DNA of 64,000 nucleotides, from positions 59,752 to 123,751 of the forward strand of contig JAUVXV010000014.1 of the NCBI GenBank assembly GCA_030603365.1. Direction: 5' to 3'. A model generated the notes under the pieces. It saw nothing but the letters and a program-made list of their open reading frames with translations. It ran no database searches and was not told the origin of the DNA. A program made the translations under genes and the position numbers. This document shows positions 44,476 through 52,070 of this stretch, in pieces (the first letter of the stretch is position 1; the number at the start of each line of letters is the position of its first letter). The stretch is from Candidatus Heimdallarchaeota archaeon (GTDB lineage: Archaea; Asgardarchaeota; Heimdallarchaeia; Heimdallarchaeales; Heimdallarchaeaceae).

Positions 44476-45264
44476 TCAGTTTTCTTTAACTTTTCTTCCT
44501 ACAGGTGATAAATAAACTGTGAACTCATCTTCACCATCTACACCTATTATTTTATCAGCAGTTTCCTGATCATAAGCAGCTATGGCACAGGTTCCTAAAT
44601 TAAGTGCTTCACAAGCTAAATACAGGTTTTGACAGATATGACCAGCTTCTATACCAATAACTTTGAAAGAAGGAATAGAATATCGCCATTCCATCCTATA
44701 GGGAATTGCTACAAAAAAGAATATAACTGCTCCTTTCAAAATAAATGGTTGGTGAATGAGATTCTCTAAGGTCTCTTTTTCGATTTCTTTTATTGACTTT
44801 ATGAAAAGAAGTTTATGTCCTATTGCTATGTATCTATACACACCTGGCTCAAGATTGTCAACATTGTTAACTATCATGTAAATTTCATAAGGGTGTCTTG
44901 CTCCACCAGAAGGAACAGTACGTTTTGTACCTGAACCATGATGTTTAGTAACTTCGTGAACTCCATCGCTAGCCCATAGTAAATATGAAAGTTCTTCCAA
45001 AGTAAGTGATTTATCCTTGTAAGTTCTATGACTTCTTCTTTCCTTCAATGCTTTGAATAATGAATGCTCTAAGCCAATTGAAAAATTGTCAACTTCGACT
45101 AGATTAATTAATTTTGCATTCTCAGGATATGGTTTCTGAAGAGGAGGATTAGGAACTTTTTTCTGTTGATCGGTTTGAAAACCTTCAGGAATTTTCTCAA
45201 TATCATCACCAAATACTCTTAGAAATCTCCGATATTTCAGAGTTGTATTTCTATCAATTGACAT
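44476..45264 (-). CDS. SagB-type nitroreductase/dehydrogenase
   Basis: The product has 262 residues of the FMN-dependent nitroreductase fold, SagB subgroup. Motifs are RRSHRTYKDKSLTLEELSYLLW near residue 75, TVPSGGARHPYEIY, PGVYRY, LKGAVIFFFVA, and GIEAGHICQNLYLACEALNLG, followed by a terminal PVGRK. SagB enzymes oxidise azolines in peptide natural products, but many archaeal homologues stand apart from cyclodehydratases, and no YcaO or precursor gene is visible here. A general FMN oxidoreductase role is equally possible. Confidence 0.85.
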   Translation of the reverse strand: MSIDRNTTLKYRRFLRVFGDDIEKIPEGFQTDQQKKVPNPPLQKPYPENAKLINLVEVDNFSIGLEHSLFKALKERRSHRTYKDKSLTLEELSYLLWASDGVHEVTKHHGSGTKRTVPSGGARHPYEIYMIVNNVDNLEPGVYRYIAIGHKLLFIKSIKEIEKETLENLIHQPFILKGAVIFFFVAIPYRMEWRYSIPSFKVIGIEAGHICQNLYLACEALNLGTCAIAAYDQETADKIIGVDGEDEFTVYLSPVGRKVKEN

Positions 45265-45368
45265 GAGAAAACAGTTGTCTTTTCACATATAAATCTAATT
45301 AAAAAAGAAAAGAAGAATAGAGAAGAGAGTCAATGTAAATAAAAGAAAGGAGGGTAGAAACTTCGCGG

Positions 45369-45632
45369 TTAATAGAATGTTCCTACTACCCTAAACTTTA
45401 ATCCTAAAGCTTTAATCCTTTCTTTTTCAAGATCTTTCTTTATTTGATAATTCTGATAAATTCTCTTTGCAGGACATTCTTCATCATTATACTGACATTC
45501 GAACAATGTTTCAGCTAACTGATCTATTAAGCTGAAAAGTTCGTCTTCTTTCTCAAATTCAAAGTTATTTAATTCTTTTATATTTTTGAAAGATCTCTTG
45601 AAGATGCTTTTATATTCTGATTTTAGTACCAT
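45369..45632 (-). CDS. Small charged helical protein, module family member A
   Basis: The product has 87 residues from the ATG at 45632, which has GGTGG 5 nt upstream. It is a helical, acidic/basic protein (VLKSEYKSIFKRSFKNIKEL, EKEDELFSLIDQLAETLFE). Over its whole length it aligns with the next gene upstream, also 87 residues: VLK.E.K....RSF...KEL...EF..E..LF.L..Q.AE..F, then IY.......SF/DL..ER.K....L. Weaker relatives occur at 52849 and 53999. It contains two cysteines (FEC, EEC). Function is unknown; the family occurs next to the winged-helix regulators. Confidence 0.7.
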   Translation of the reverse strand: MVLKSEYKSIFKRSFKNIKELNNFEFEKEDELFSLIDQLAETLFECQYNDEECPAKRIYQNYQIKKDLEKERIKALGLKFRVVGTFY

Positions 45633-45659
45633 TACTACCACCTATATTATTTTCTTATA

Positions 45660-45708
45660 TTGTATTCTTAATATACAATGCTCACAACTTGTCAACACAA
45701 TTTGTGTT
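45660..45708. promoter_or_regulatory. Two inverted repeats between the small-protein paralogues A and B
   Basis: TTGTAT-N7-ATACAA (45660-45678) is followed by AACACAA-T-TTGTGTT (45694-45708), both with perfect arms. They lie upstream of paralogue A, next to a minus-strand TATA-like ATATAAG. They suggest that A has its own regulated promoter distinct from B. Confidence 0.45.
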
Positions 45709-45738
45709 ATTCATACTAAAAGAAAGGTAGATGAGTAA

Positions 45739-46002
45739 TCAAAGTAAAGATCCCTTATGCAGAAGTAGTTTTGTCATGCTTTTGTTTCTTTCTTCAGAGA
45801 AAGATTGACGGAGGAGATGCTGCTCATAGATGTGATAATCAGCAGAATACTCGTTGGCTAGGTTGTAATTAAACATATTCTCTGCAACCTGTGTGAGGAG
45901 TTGAAACAAGTTCTCTTCTTCATCAAACTCATACTTATACAGTTCCTTTAGAGCTTCGAAACTTCTTATTAATTCATATTTTTGTTCAACTTTTAATACC
46001 AC
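45739..46002 (-). CDS. Small charged helical protein, module family member B
   Basis: The product has 87 residues from the GTG at 46002, preceded by GGGTGA 7 nt upstream; a longer frame from 46071 would begin inside the operator DNA. It starts VLKVEQKYELIRSFEALKEL and continues YEFDEEENLFQLLTQVAENMF, ending SFSEERNKSMTKLLLHKG. It is a full-length paralogue of the next gene downstream. It is divergent from winged-helix regulator 1, with both promoters sharing the TTCTCA/TGAGAA operator region. Function is unknown, but pairing with a regulator suggests an antagonist, co-regulator or regulated product. Confidence 0.72.
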   Translation of the reverse strand: MVLKVEQKYELIRSFEALKELYKYEFDEEENLFQLLTQVAENMFNYNLANEYSADYHIYEQHLLRQSFSEERNKSMTKLLLHKGSLL

Positions 46003-46042
46003 TTTTTTTTCACCCGAGATATTTTTGTGTTTTTTAGAGGAT

Positions 46043-46061
46043 ATTCTCAACCTCTGAGAAC
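46043..46061. promoter_or_regulatory. Operator 1a: ATTCTCA-N5-TGAGAAC
   Basis: Arms of 7 bases with one mismatch flank a 5-base spacer (ACCTC); adding the flanking AT extends the symmetry to 9 bases per arm. It lies just upstream of small protein B and on the far side from regulator 1. The same motif with perfect arms recurs 6.8 kb away in front of small protein C, which strongly argues for a shared regulator. Confidence 0.72.
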
Positions 46062-46086
46062 ATAGTCCCACTGCAATATATAAATC

Positions 46087-46105
46087 TTTCTTATACTGTG
46101 AGAAT
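46087..46105. promoter_or_regulatory. Operator 1b: degenerate TTTCTTA-N5-TGAGAAT
   Basis: The right arm TGAGAAT is identical to the perfect operator and the left arm matches 5 of 7 positions with the same 5-base spacing. It lies 44 bases from operator 1a (four helical turns) and ahead of the regulator 1 TATA-like stretch (ACATATATATATTC, about 46147-46160). It is a possible second, weaker site. Confidence 0.5.
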
Positions 46106-46193
46106 ACCAGTCCATTGTTGTAGAATATCTTCTTTGTCCCACAGAAACATATATATATTCCTATACTTTAAATTTAATTGGTGAAGAAGAAAA

Positions 46194-47024
46194 ATGAGCC
46201 TACCAGAGCCACAAGATGTAATAACGTATGAACAAAAACCTATAGAAATTGTCAAAGAAAGAGAGAAAGTGGAAATGTTTTATGACCAAGGATATTGGCC
46301 AATTCTGGTAATTTTGCGAGAGGGACCTTTAACAGTTAGAGAAATGACTGTGAAATCTAATATTTTAATCGAGAAAAAAGTTAGACCTGAACTTGATAAA
46401 AAATTTAAAGATTATCAAGTGACTAAGGAAAAACTAGAAGATATTTTGAAGAAAATAACAACTTTTACTGCTGAAGAGAAAAAGCAGTTGAGGGATAAAA
46501 AAACATTGTCTGAATCCGATAAAAAACTAGTTATTGACAGAATTAAAGATTATAAGTTAAGCAAAGAGCAAAAATCAGAAAAAACTATTTATCGCTATGT
46601 GAAGGATTTGTCTCTAGCAGAGCTAATTGTAGCTGCGGGACAAAGAGTAATTATTGGTAAGACTGCCACAGAAACGCTTTATGCTAGAAAAGCAAAAATT
46701 TTCATTATTCGTCAACACTCCGATGACACTTGGAACTGTGAAGAATGTAAAACAACTTTAGATAAAGTTGGAAAACTATTAGCTTTATCGATGGATATCA
46801 AGCAACCAAAGGTAGAACATCTTGCAAAATTAATGTCTTCCATTGACATGTTTCATGAAGATGAGCAAATACGTTTATTTGAACAATTTGATGATGAAGT
46901 TAAAAGAATTATTAAGGATTGCTCGTTCAAGGAAACTAATCACCTATTAACAACTTTTAAGTCAATATACCTAGTATTGAAAGCTGAAGAATTTAAAGAA
47001 GAAATAAAGAGTTGTTTCAAATAG
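46194..47024 (+). CDS. Winged-helix regulator family, member 1 (with insertion)
   Basis: The product has 276 residues with GGTGA 9 nt before the ATG. The N-terminal tag DVITYEQKP is shared with regulator 5. The wHTH begins YWPILVILREGPLTVREMT but is interrupted by about 60 Lys/Glu-rich residues before TIYRYVKDLSLAELIVAAGQRV. The family signature GQRVIIGKTATETLYARKAKIF follows, then a C-terminal helical domain with CEEC and an ending EEIKSCFK. Four paralogues in the next 7 kb lack the insertion. It is divergent from small protein B across operators 1a and 1b and is probably autoregulated. Confidence 0.75.
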   Translation: MSLPEPQDVITYEQKPIEIVKEREKVEMFYDQGYWPILVILREGPLTVREMTVKSNILIEKKVRPELDKKFKDYQVTKEKLEDILKKITTFTAEEKKQLRDKKTLSESDKKLVIDRIKDYKLSKEQKSEKTIYRYVKDLSLAELIVAAGQRVIIGKTATETLYARKAKIFIIRQHSDDTWNCEECKTTLDKVGKLLALSMDIKQPKVEHLAKLMSSIDMFHEDEQIRLFEQFDDEVKRIIKDCSFKETNHLLTTFKSIYLVLKAEEFKEEIKSCFK

Positions 47025-47106
47025 AAGCAAACTCTTATACTACAATTTTTTAATCCTTGTTTTTGAGACAAACTTTTAAGAAATAGTTTTCATTTATTCT
47101 TTTAAC

Positions 47107-47790
47107 ATGGAACACAGAGATTTTCTTGATACTGAATTTAAGCCTGATGGGATAAAAACCATTAGGGACCCCAAGATTATTGAGTATTTTGAAGATGAAA
47201 ATTTCTCTGTAATTCTAAATGTTTTAAGAGAAAAACCTATGACAGTTAAAGAATTAACTCAAAGATACAATGATTATGTTACTGAAAGAGCAACAAAACA
47301 GAGATTACCTCAGGAACGTATTCTCGAGAAACTTCGCACCAATAAAACCATGTATAGATACATCAAAGAGCTAACTAAGGTGAAATTGATAGCACCAGCT
47401 GGTCAGAGGATGGTCATAGGTAAAACAGCCACAGAAGTGTTATATGACAGAACTGCAAGGATTTTTTATACCAGTCAAGAATCACTAGATTGGTGGGTGG
47501 GAGAAAATGGAAAGAGGACTACAGCTGCATCAGGGGGATTGATCAGCCTTACATTAAATACATCCGCTCCTAAAGGTGATTGCTTAGCAAAAATTATGCA
47601 AAAAATTGTTTCAGAAAACGAACAAGCAATGTTCAAGATTTTTGATGATAATCAAGAAGAAGTAACAAAACTCATCTACACACTTGAGGGGAGAGAAACA
47701 GATAGAGCTCTCTATGCAATGAATATATTGTTAGCAATTATCAATTCTGAAAAATATAAAAAAGAATTAGAGGAGTGTCTAGGAATTTAG
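47107..47790 (+). CDS. Winged-helix regulator family, member 2
   Basis: The product has 227 residues. It has the family layout: an N-terminal tail, wHTH (FSVILNVLREKPMTVKELTQRYN, TMYRYIKELTKVKLIAPAGQRM), the wing signature IGKTATEVLYDRTARIFY, and a helical C-terminal domain with SGGLISLTLNTSAPKGD and an ending KKELEECLGI. The segment between HTH helices (about 20 residues, TERATKQRLPQERILEKLR) is longer than in members 3-5 and shorter than in member 1. It is likely a DNA-binding dimer. No palindrome as clear as those of members 1 and 4 was found upstream. Confidence 0.72.
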   Translation: MEHRDFLDTEFKPDGIKTIRDPKIIEYFEDENFSVILNVLREKPMTVKELTQRYNDYVTERATKQRLPQERILEKLRTNKTMYRYIKELTKVKLIAPAGQRMVIGKTATEVLYDRTARIFYTSQESLDWWVGENGKRTTAASGGLISLTLNTSAPKGDCLAKIMQKIVSENEQAMFKIFDDNQEEVTKLIYTLEGRETDRALYAMNILLAIINSEKYKKELEECLGI

Positions 47791-47848
47791 CTTAACTTTG
47801 GCTTTTTGGCGAGTTAAATATATATAGTAGAACATTCTAGCCCTTTTG

Positions 47849-48172
47849 ATGACAGAGATAGCTTATCATTTGCGTTGTGATTGTAAAAAAGCAGTGAATG
47901 CCTATTCCTGTCCAGTAGGGTTGCTCAAACCAACAACCAAGCATAACTATGATTACTATCATTGTCCACACTGTGATTTTGATTATATCTGTGATCATTC
48001 TATAAAAATAAAATTTGATTACGATGAGAAAGGTTTGCCAGAGCAAAATCAAATTGTGTGTAATAGATGCGGATCACAACTAGAAGCCTATTTATGGCCT
48101 AAGCAAGCAGAAGAGCTTGAAGAAGGAGCTTATGGTACTAAGTATGTAAGCATCTACAGACGAAACTATTAA
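47849..48172 (+). CDS. Small Cys-rich zinc-ribbon protein (paralogue B)
   Basis: The product has 107 residues; the ATG at 47849 follows an in-frame TTG. The cysteine order is the same as in the 33.4 kb paralogue: LRCDCKKAVNAYSCP, YYHCPHCDFDYICDHSIK, VCNRCGSQLEAYLWP. It has a 20-residue C-terminal extension with acidic and Tyr residues. Two zinc sites are likely. It sits inside the regulator cluster, 58 bases after regulator 2. Role unknown. Confidence 0.68.
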   Translation: MTEIAYHLRCDCKKAVNAYSCPVGLLKPTTKHNYDYYHCPHCDFDYICDHSIKIKFDYDEKGLPEQNQIVCNRCGSQLEAYLWPKQAEELEEGAYGTKYVSIYRRNY

Positions 48173-48417
48173 TTTCATTCGGACGGAGAATGTGTAATAC
48201 AGAGGTGATACTTTTCTTACATTTCATTTATAAAGGATGAAAAAAACGCAAGATTCTATAGATTATCTAGATTCTAATTAGAAAAGCTTTGTTTTTCTCT
48301 GACTCCTAACCATGTTCATAGTAGATTAAATTATTTTTGGAATTTTTATAAAAAAATTTCTTGTTTTTTTCACTTTTTTCCCAATTTTTAAAAGGAAGAA
48401 GAGAGATTGTTATTATA

Positions 48418-48930
48418 ATGAAAAGAAATCTTGCTTATTTATTGGTCGTAGTTGGGTTGATTCTTATTGTTTCAAATTCTACTGTTGCGGAAGCTGAATA
48501 TTATTCAATCAATATGGATTTGGAAATTACTGATTCCTATTATACCAATATAGAAGATGACAAGAATAAACCTGATGATGATATTATAATTGATTTTGAA
48601 GTAAATCTTGAATTTTATCAATACTTCTATGAAGACGATAATAATAATTTCATTGGAACTTATACATTATTTCAAGTAAAATTCAAAGTACAACTAATCT
48701 TACCTTCAGGTTTTGTGTATGAATATTCATTCTTGTTGTATATTTCAGTTGGTAATTCAGAATTTAGAATATATCTCTATAATCACGCTACTGAATCAGG
48801 ATGGTACATTGTGAAGATATGGGGAGTCTTAAGGTATACTCATATCTCAGTATATGATGAGATGATTTTCGATCCTCCAGGGCAAACTGGTGACACCGAT
48901 CCTCCAGAGATAGAATTCATTACATTGTAA
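48418..48930 (+). CDS. Secreted small protein, beta-rich, unknown function
   Basis: The product has about 170 residues from the ATG at 48418, which begins a typical signal peptide (MKRNLAYLLVVVGLILIVSN, cleaved near AEAEY). The mature part is rich in Tyr, Asp and Ile strands (YYSINMDLEITDSYYTN, PSGFVYEYSFLLYISVG) and ends in PPGQTGDTDPPEIEF without a membrane anchor. It is predicted to be extracellular. The upstream 245 bases are gene-free, AT-rich and contain TATA-like TTTTTATAAAAAAA. No family is recognised. Confidence 0.6.
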   Translation: MKRNLAYLLVVVGLILIVSNSTVAEAEYYSINMDLEITDSYYTNIEDDKNKPDDDIIIDFEVNLEFYQYFYEDDNNNFIGTYTLFQVKFKVQLILPSGFVYEYSFLLYISVGNSEFRIYLYNHATESGWYIVKIWGVLRYTHISVYDEMIFDPPGQTGDTDPPEIEFITL

Positions 48931-48997
48931 GACGACACAATAATATATAATGAAAGAATAAATAGATTCAGATTAATCAGATTCGGGGTGAACGAAG

Positions 48998-50101
48998 TTG
49001 AGTTTAAACACTAATGATCTTGCATTGCTTCTTGCACTGGAAGAGAACCCATTTATTACTATCACAAATTTAGCAGATAAACTCAAGCTTTCTCGTCCCA
49101 CTGTCAAAAAACGACTTGAAAATCTCAAAGATGCTGGGATGCTTGATAAACCAGTTGCACTATATAAACCAGAAAAAATAGGTTTAGAGAGAAAACATAT
49201 CTTTGCTACTGTTCCTAACCGAGAATCTTTAGAAGTAATGGAACAGGCTTGTGATAAGCACCCATACACTAAATATAGAGCAAGAACATTCGGGGGAAAA
49301 TTCGGAATTTATATGCAGTTTGAAATCCCCCCCAATACATCTAATCTGCTAAATGAATTCTTCAAAGCATTAAAAGAAGGGGATATATTAGACGATTTCA
49401 GAATATTATCAAGCACAGGATTAAGAGCTGTAACTTATCCTGATCTCAAAAAGTTTGATGCAAACAATCTTACATGGAATTTCTCCTGGGAAAAATGGTT
49501 TAAGTCGCTAAATAATTACACTTATACAATCAAGAACCAAATTAAACCAGAAACAGATTTTTCAAGCTATAAACCAATTCACTTTAGTATTTTGAGAGAC
49601 TTAACATCAGATGCTTCAATTAAACAAAAAGACATTAAGGATAACTTTAAACTAAGCAAAACTGAAGCTCATAGACATTATAAATATGTCATGGATAATT
49701 ATGTAGATAAAGTCAGACTAATGTATGACCGAAAATCATTCAATCTAACAGAGACATATATTGCTCTCGCAAGGATAGTAAATAATACTACCAGAGGACA
49801 AATTTACAATCAACTGAAAGAAAATCCACCACCATTTTATGTATCTATAGACTTACTAGAAGGTTCAAATTTTGTTATGTGGGGAAATATGAGCCCTGCT
49901 CAAGCTAATGAATTTGCTTTTTCTATCTGGAAAACTTTAGAAAATGTTGAGATTCATATCTTGAGTACAAAACATGGGGGATCAAGTATATATTGGTTCT
50001 ACCCAAATAATTTCGATTTTGATAAGGAAGAATGGAAGAAATCAAGAGAATATATGGTTACAAAACCATTAAAAGAGTTGAAAATAACTATCTCTGACTA
50101 A
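48998..50101 (+). CDS. Lrp/AsnC-like transcriptional regulator with two HTH units
   Basis: The product has 367 residues with a TTG start preceded by GGGGTGA 6 nt upstream. An N-terminal Lrp/AsnC-type HTH is clear (DLALLLALEENPFITITNLADKLKLSRPTVKKRLENL.DAG). A RAM-like alpha/beta segment follows (KHIFATVPNRESLEVMEQACDKHPYT). A second HTH-like unit appears near residue 190-230 (FSILRDLTSDASIKQKDIKDNFKLSKTEAHRHYKYV), then a second RAM-like half. The length is about double that of simple Lrp proteins, suggesting internal duplication so that one chain may cover both half-sites. Targets are unknown. Confidence 0.75.
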   Translation: MSLNTNDLALLLALEENPFITITNLADKLKLSRPTVKKRLENLKDAGMLDKPVALYKPEKIGLERKHIFATVPNRESLEVMEQACDKHPYTKYRARTFGGKFGIYMQFEIPPNTSNLLNEFFKALKEGDILDDFRILSSTGLRAVTYPDLKKFDANNLTWNFSWEKWFKSLNNYTYTIKNQIKPETDFSSYKPIHFSILRDLTSDASIKQKDIKDNFKLSKTEAHRHYKYVMDNYVDKVRLMYDRKSFNLTETYIALARIVNNTTRGQIYNQLKENPPPFYVSIDLLEGSNFVMWGNMSPAQANEFAFSIWKTLENVEIHILSTKHGGSSIYWFYPNNFDFDKEEWKKSREYMVTKPLKELKITISD

Positions 50102-50128
50102 TCACCAATTTAATCAGTTAAGATTTTT

Positions 50129-50425
50129 TTAGCTTGTTTTTTCAAATAATTTATCAGAGTTGTTTGATGGATCAGAGTTGTAGACTAATTTCTTAAGTGT
50201 TTGATTGTTAAAAGAGTTCTGATTAAAGAACTTTAAATCAAATGTACCACAACATTTTGAACACTCACAGGATATAATATCATAATGATATCCATCTTCA
50301 ATAAGAGGCATACAATGTTGAGGATAACAACCTCCACTTTCTCTGCATTTTAAACAATACATTTTCTTAATAAAATATTTAGCATCTTCTGATTGTTCGA
50401 TTGGAATAATAAATTCATACACCAT
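50129..50425 (-). CDS. Small Cys-rich protein, possible zinc finger
   Basis: The product has 98 residues. Cysteines are in MYCLKCRESGGCYPQHCMPL and CECSKCCGTF, enough for two metal sites. The N-terminal VYEFIIPIEQSEDAKYFIKK looks like a short beta-alpha element, and the Asn/Ser-rich C-terminus is probably disordered. It is convergent with the Lrp-like gene. I do not recognise a family. Confidence 0.55.
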   Translation of the reverse strand: MVYEFIIPIEQSEDAKYFIKKMYCLKCRESGGCYPQHCMPLIEDGYHYDIISCECSKCCGTFDLKFFNQNSFNNQTLKKLVYNSDPSNNSDKLFEKTS

Positions 50426-50577
50426 GGGTGGTCCTCTTTTCTAAATTAACTGATAGACATCCCCTATGAAACTATTGTCAAGTATATTATATAAATATTG
50501 CCATTTGTTCCAGTTTGTGTTTTTTAATGTATTCAGAATTCTTAAACTTTAAAAAAAAGTGTGCAAACTAGTCCCAC

Positions 50578-51402
50578 ATGGGAAAGAAGAAACCCCGTTA
50601 TGAGAAATTCTCTATAGAACGTCAGATACTAGCAAATTTCAATGAAATTATCTATCAGTTTCCGTTTATGAAAGGATTAGTGGAAGTGGATATAACTGAA
50701 GCTAGAAGGAAACTCAAAGAGTACTCAGAAAAGACAGACAACAGAATTTCATTCACGGGATGGATAATTAAAGCAACCAGCGAAGCAATCATGGAAAACA
50801 AGAGTATTCAGGCATATCGAGTTAGTAAAAGGAAGTTAGTAATTCCTGAAGAAGTTGATTTTGGAATCATGGTGGAAAGAAAAACACATGATGAAAAGAA
50901 AGTACCAGCGATGGAGATCATTAAATCAGCTCAAAGAAAAAGTGTGATTGAAATTTCTGATGAAATTAGACAGCTTCAAAACAAGATTATCAGTGAAGAA
51001 GAACAACTAATGGGTGAACAGAATTTTACTCGAAAACTCCAATACTTTCTCTTCTCGATTCTACCAAATTTCATAAGTAAGAAACTTATCAAGAGAATAG
51101 CTACAAATAAGAAATTCATCACTAAATTTAGCGGTACAGTAGGTGTTACAGCTTTAGGTATGTTTGGAAAAGGAAAAAGTGCTAGTGGTCATGTGATTCA
51201 TTTTCCCACTAGAACAATAGACTTAGCACTTGGAACAATAACAGCAAAACCAAGATATATAGAAGATAAGCTGGAAAAAAGAGAAATCTTGAATATGACA
51301 TTTTATATTGACCACAATATAGTAGATGGAGCTCCTGCAGCAAGATTCGTTTCACGAGCTATTGAATTGTTAGAAACCGCATTTGGATTAGAAGAATTGT
51401 GA
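50578..51402 (+). CDS. Stand-alone 2-oxoacid dehydrogenase E2-type acyltransferase domain
   Basis: The product has 274 residues and comprises only the catalytic (CAT-like) domain: FTGWIIKATSEAIMENKSIQAYR at the N-terminal half, VDFGIMVER, and the active-site IDHNIVDGAPAARFVSRAIELLE, corresponding to the HxxxDG motif. No lipoyl domain or peripheral-subunit-binding domain precedes it, and no E1 or E3 gene is adjacent. A helical insertion of about 50 residues (KIISEEEQLM, LFSILPNFISKKLIKRI) sits in the middle. It may acylate a small molecule rather than serve a classical complex. Confidence 0.8.
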   Translation: MGKKKPRYEKFSIERQILANFNEIIYQFPFMKGLVEVDITEARRKLKEYSEKTDNRISFTGWIIKATSEAIMENKSIQAYRVSKRKLVIPEEVDFGIMVERKTHDEKKVPAMEIIKSAQRKSVIEISDEIRQLQNKIISEEEQLMGEQNFTRKLQYFLFSILPNFISKKLIKRIATNKKFITKFSGTVGVTALGMFGKGKSASGHVIHFPTRTIDLALGTITAKPRYIEDKLEKREILNMTFYIDHNIVDGAPAARFVSRAIELLETAFGLEEL

Positions 51403-51428
51403 TATTGCAAACAATGTAAATAGATTAA

Positions 51429-52061
51429 TTATGGAAAACATTTTTTGAGTTCATTGGCATATTTCTCTGGTTCTAGTAGAATCATTACTAAAGAGAATAG
51501 ATTAACAGTTTCTCTTACTTCTTCTTGAGAACTGTCAGCGAGTATGGTTTTCAATGAATCACCATAACTAGTTACAAACTCTTTCAATTTGAGTGAGGAT
51601 ACAGAATATATATTTTGAAGTAATGCTTTAAGATCGCTGGAAGAAGGTGAATCTTCCCCGGTATGGAAGGAAACAAGAGATCGAGAGGCATCGAGTAACT
51701 CTTTACTCTCCTCAGTTTCCCAATATTTGTCTGTCATCAATACCATTGGGAACATCAATTGAGCCTTACGAGAAAACAGTTGGGTTGCAGATGTACTTCC
51801 ATAAGAAATTCTTTGTCCTGCAAGAATAACCAAATCTGCATCTTCTAATGTTTTGATATAGTTATAAATGGTAATTTCAGATTTAGGTTTAGGTATTCTT
51901 CTGTTGTATTCATAAGTTATTTCTCTAACTGTCATTGGTCCTTTTCTAAGTGTTTCTAAAAGAATAGCTAATTTGGGATCATTGTATGCTTTCAACTGTT
52001 TCTTACCCTCAATTAACATCAAAGGTTTCTGTTCAACAGTTATGTAATCGCCTAAACTCAT
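51429..52061 (-). CDS. Winged-helix regulator family, member 3
   Basis: The product has 210 residues, the shortest member. Family elements are DYITVEQKPLML, LETLRKGPMTVREITYEYNR, TIYNYIKTLEDADLVILAGQRI, a slightly altered wing GSTSATQLFSRKAQLMF, and a C-terminal domain ending NELKKCFP. It starts 10 bases after regulator 4 on the same strand and is likely co-transcribed with it from the operator-2 promoter. The substitution of the GKTATE core by GSTSAT may change DNA or ligand specificity. Confidence 0.72.
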   Translation of the reverse strand: MSLGDYITVEQKPLMLIEGKKQLKAYNDPKLAILLETLRKGPMTVREITYEYNRRIPKPKSEITIYNYIKTLEDADLVILAGQRISYGSTSATQLFSRKAQLMFPMVLMTDKYWETEESKELLDASRSLVSFHTGEDSPSSSDLKALLQNIYSVSSLKLKEFVTSYGDSLKTILADSSQEEVRETVNLFSLVMILLEPEKYANELKKCFP

Positions 52062-52070
52062 TTAGTCAAC

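Noticed and set aside
46003..46071. N-terminal extension of small protein B
   Set aside because: It would be coded by operator DNA and is absent from its 87-residue paralogue; the GTG at 46002 has a GGTGA box.
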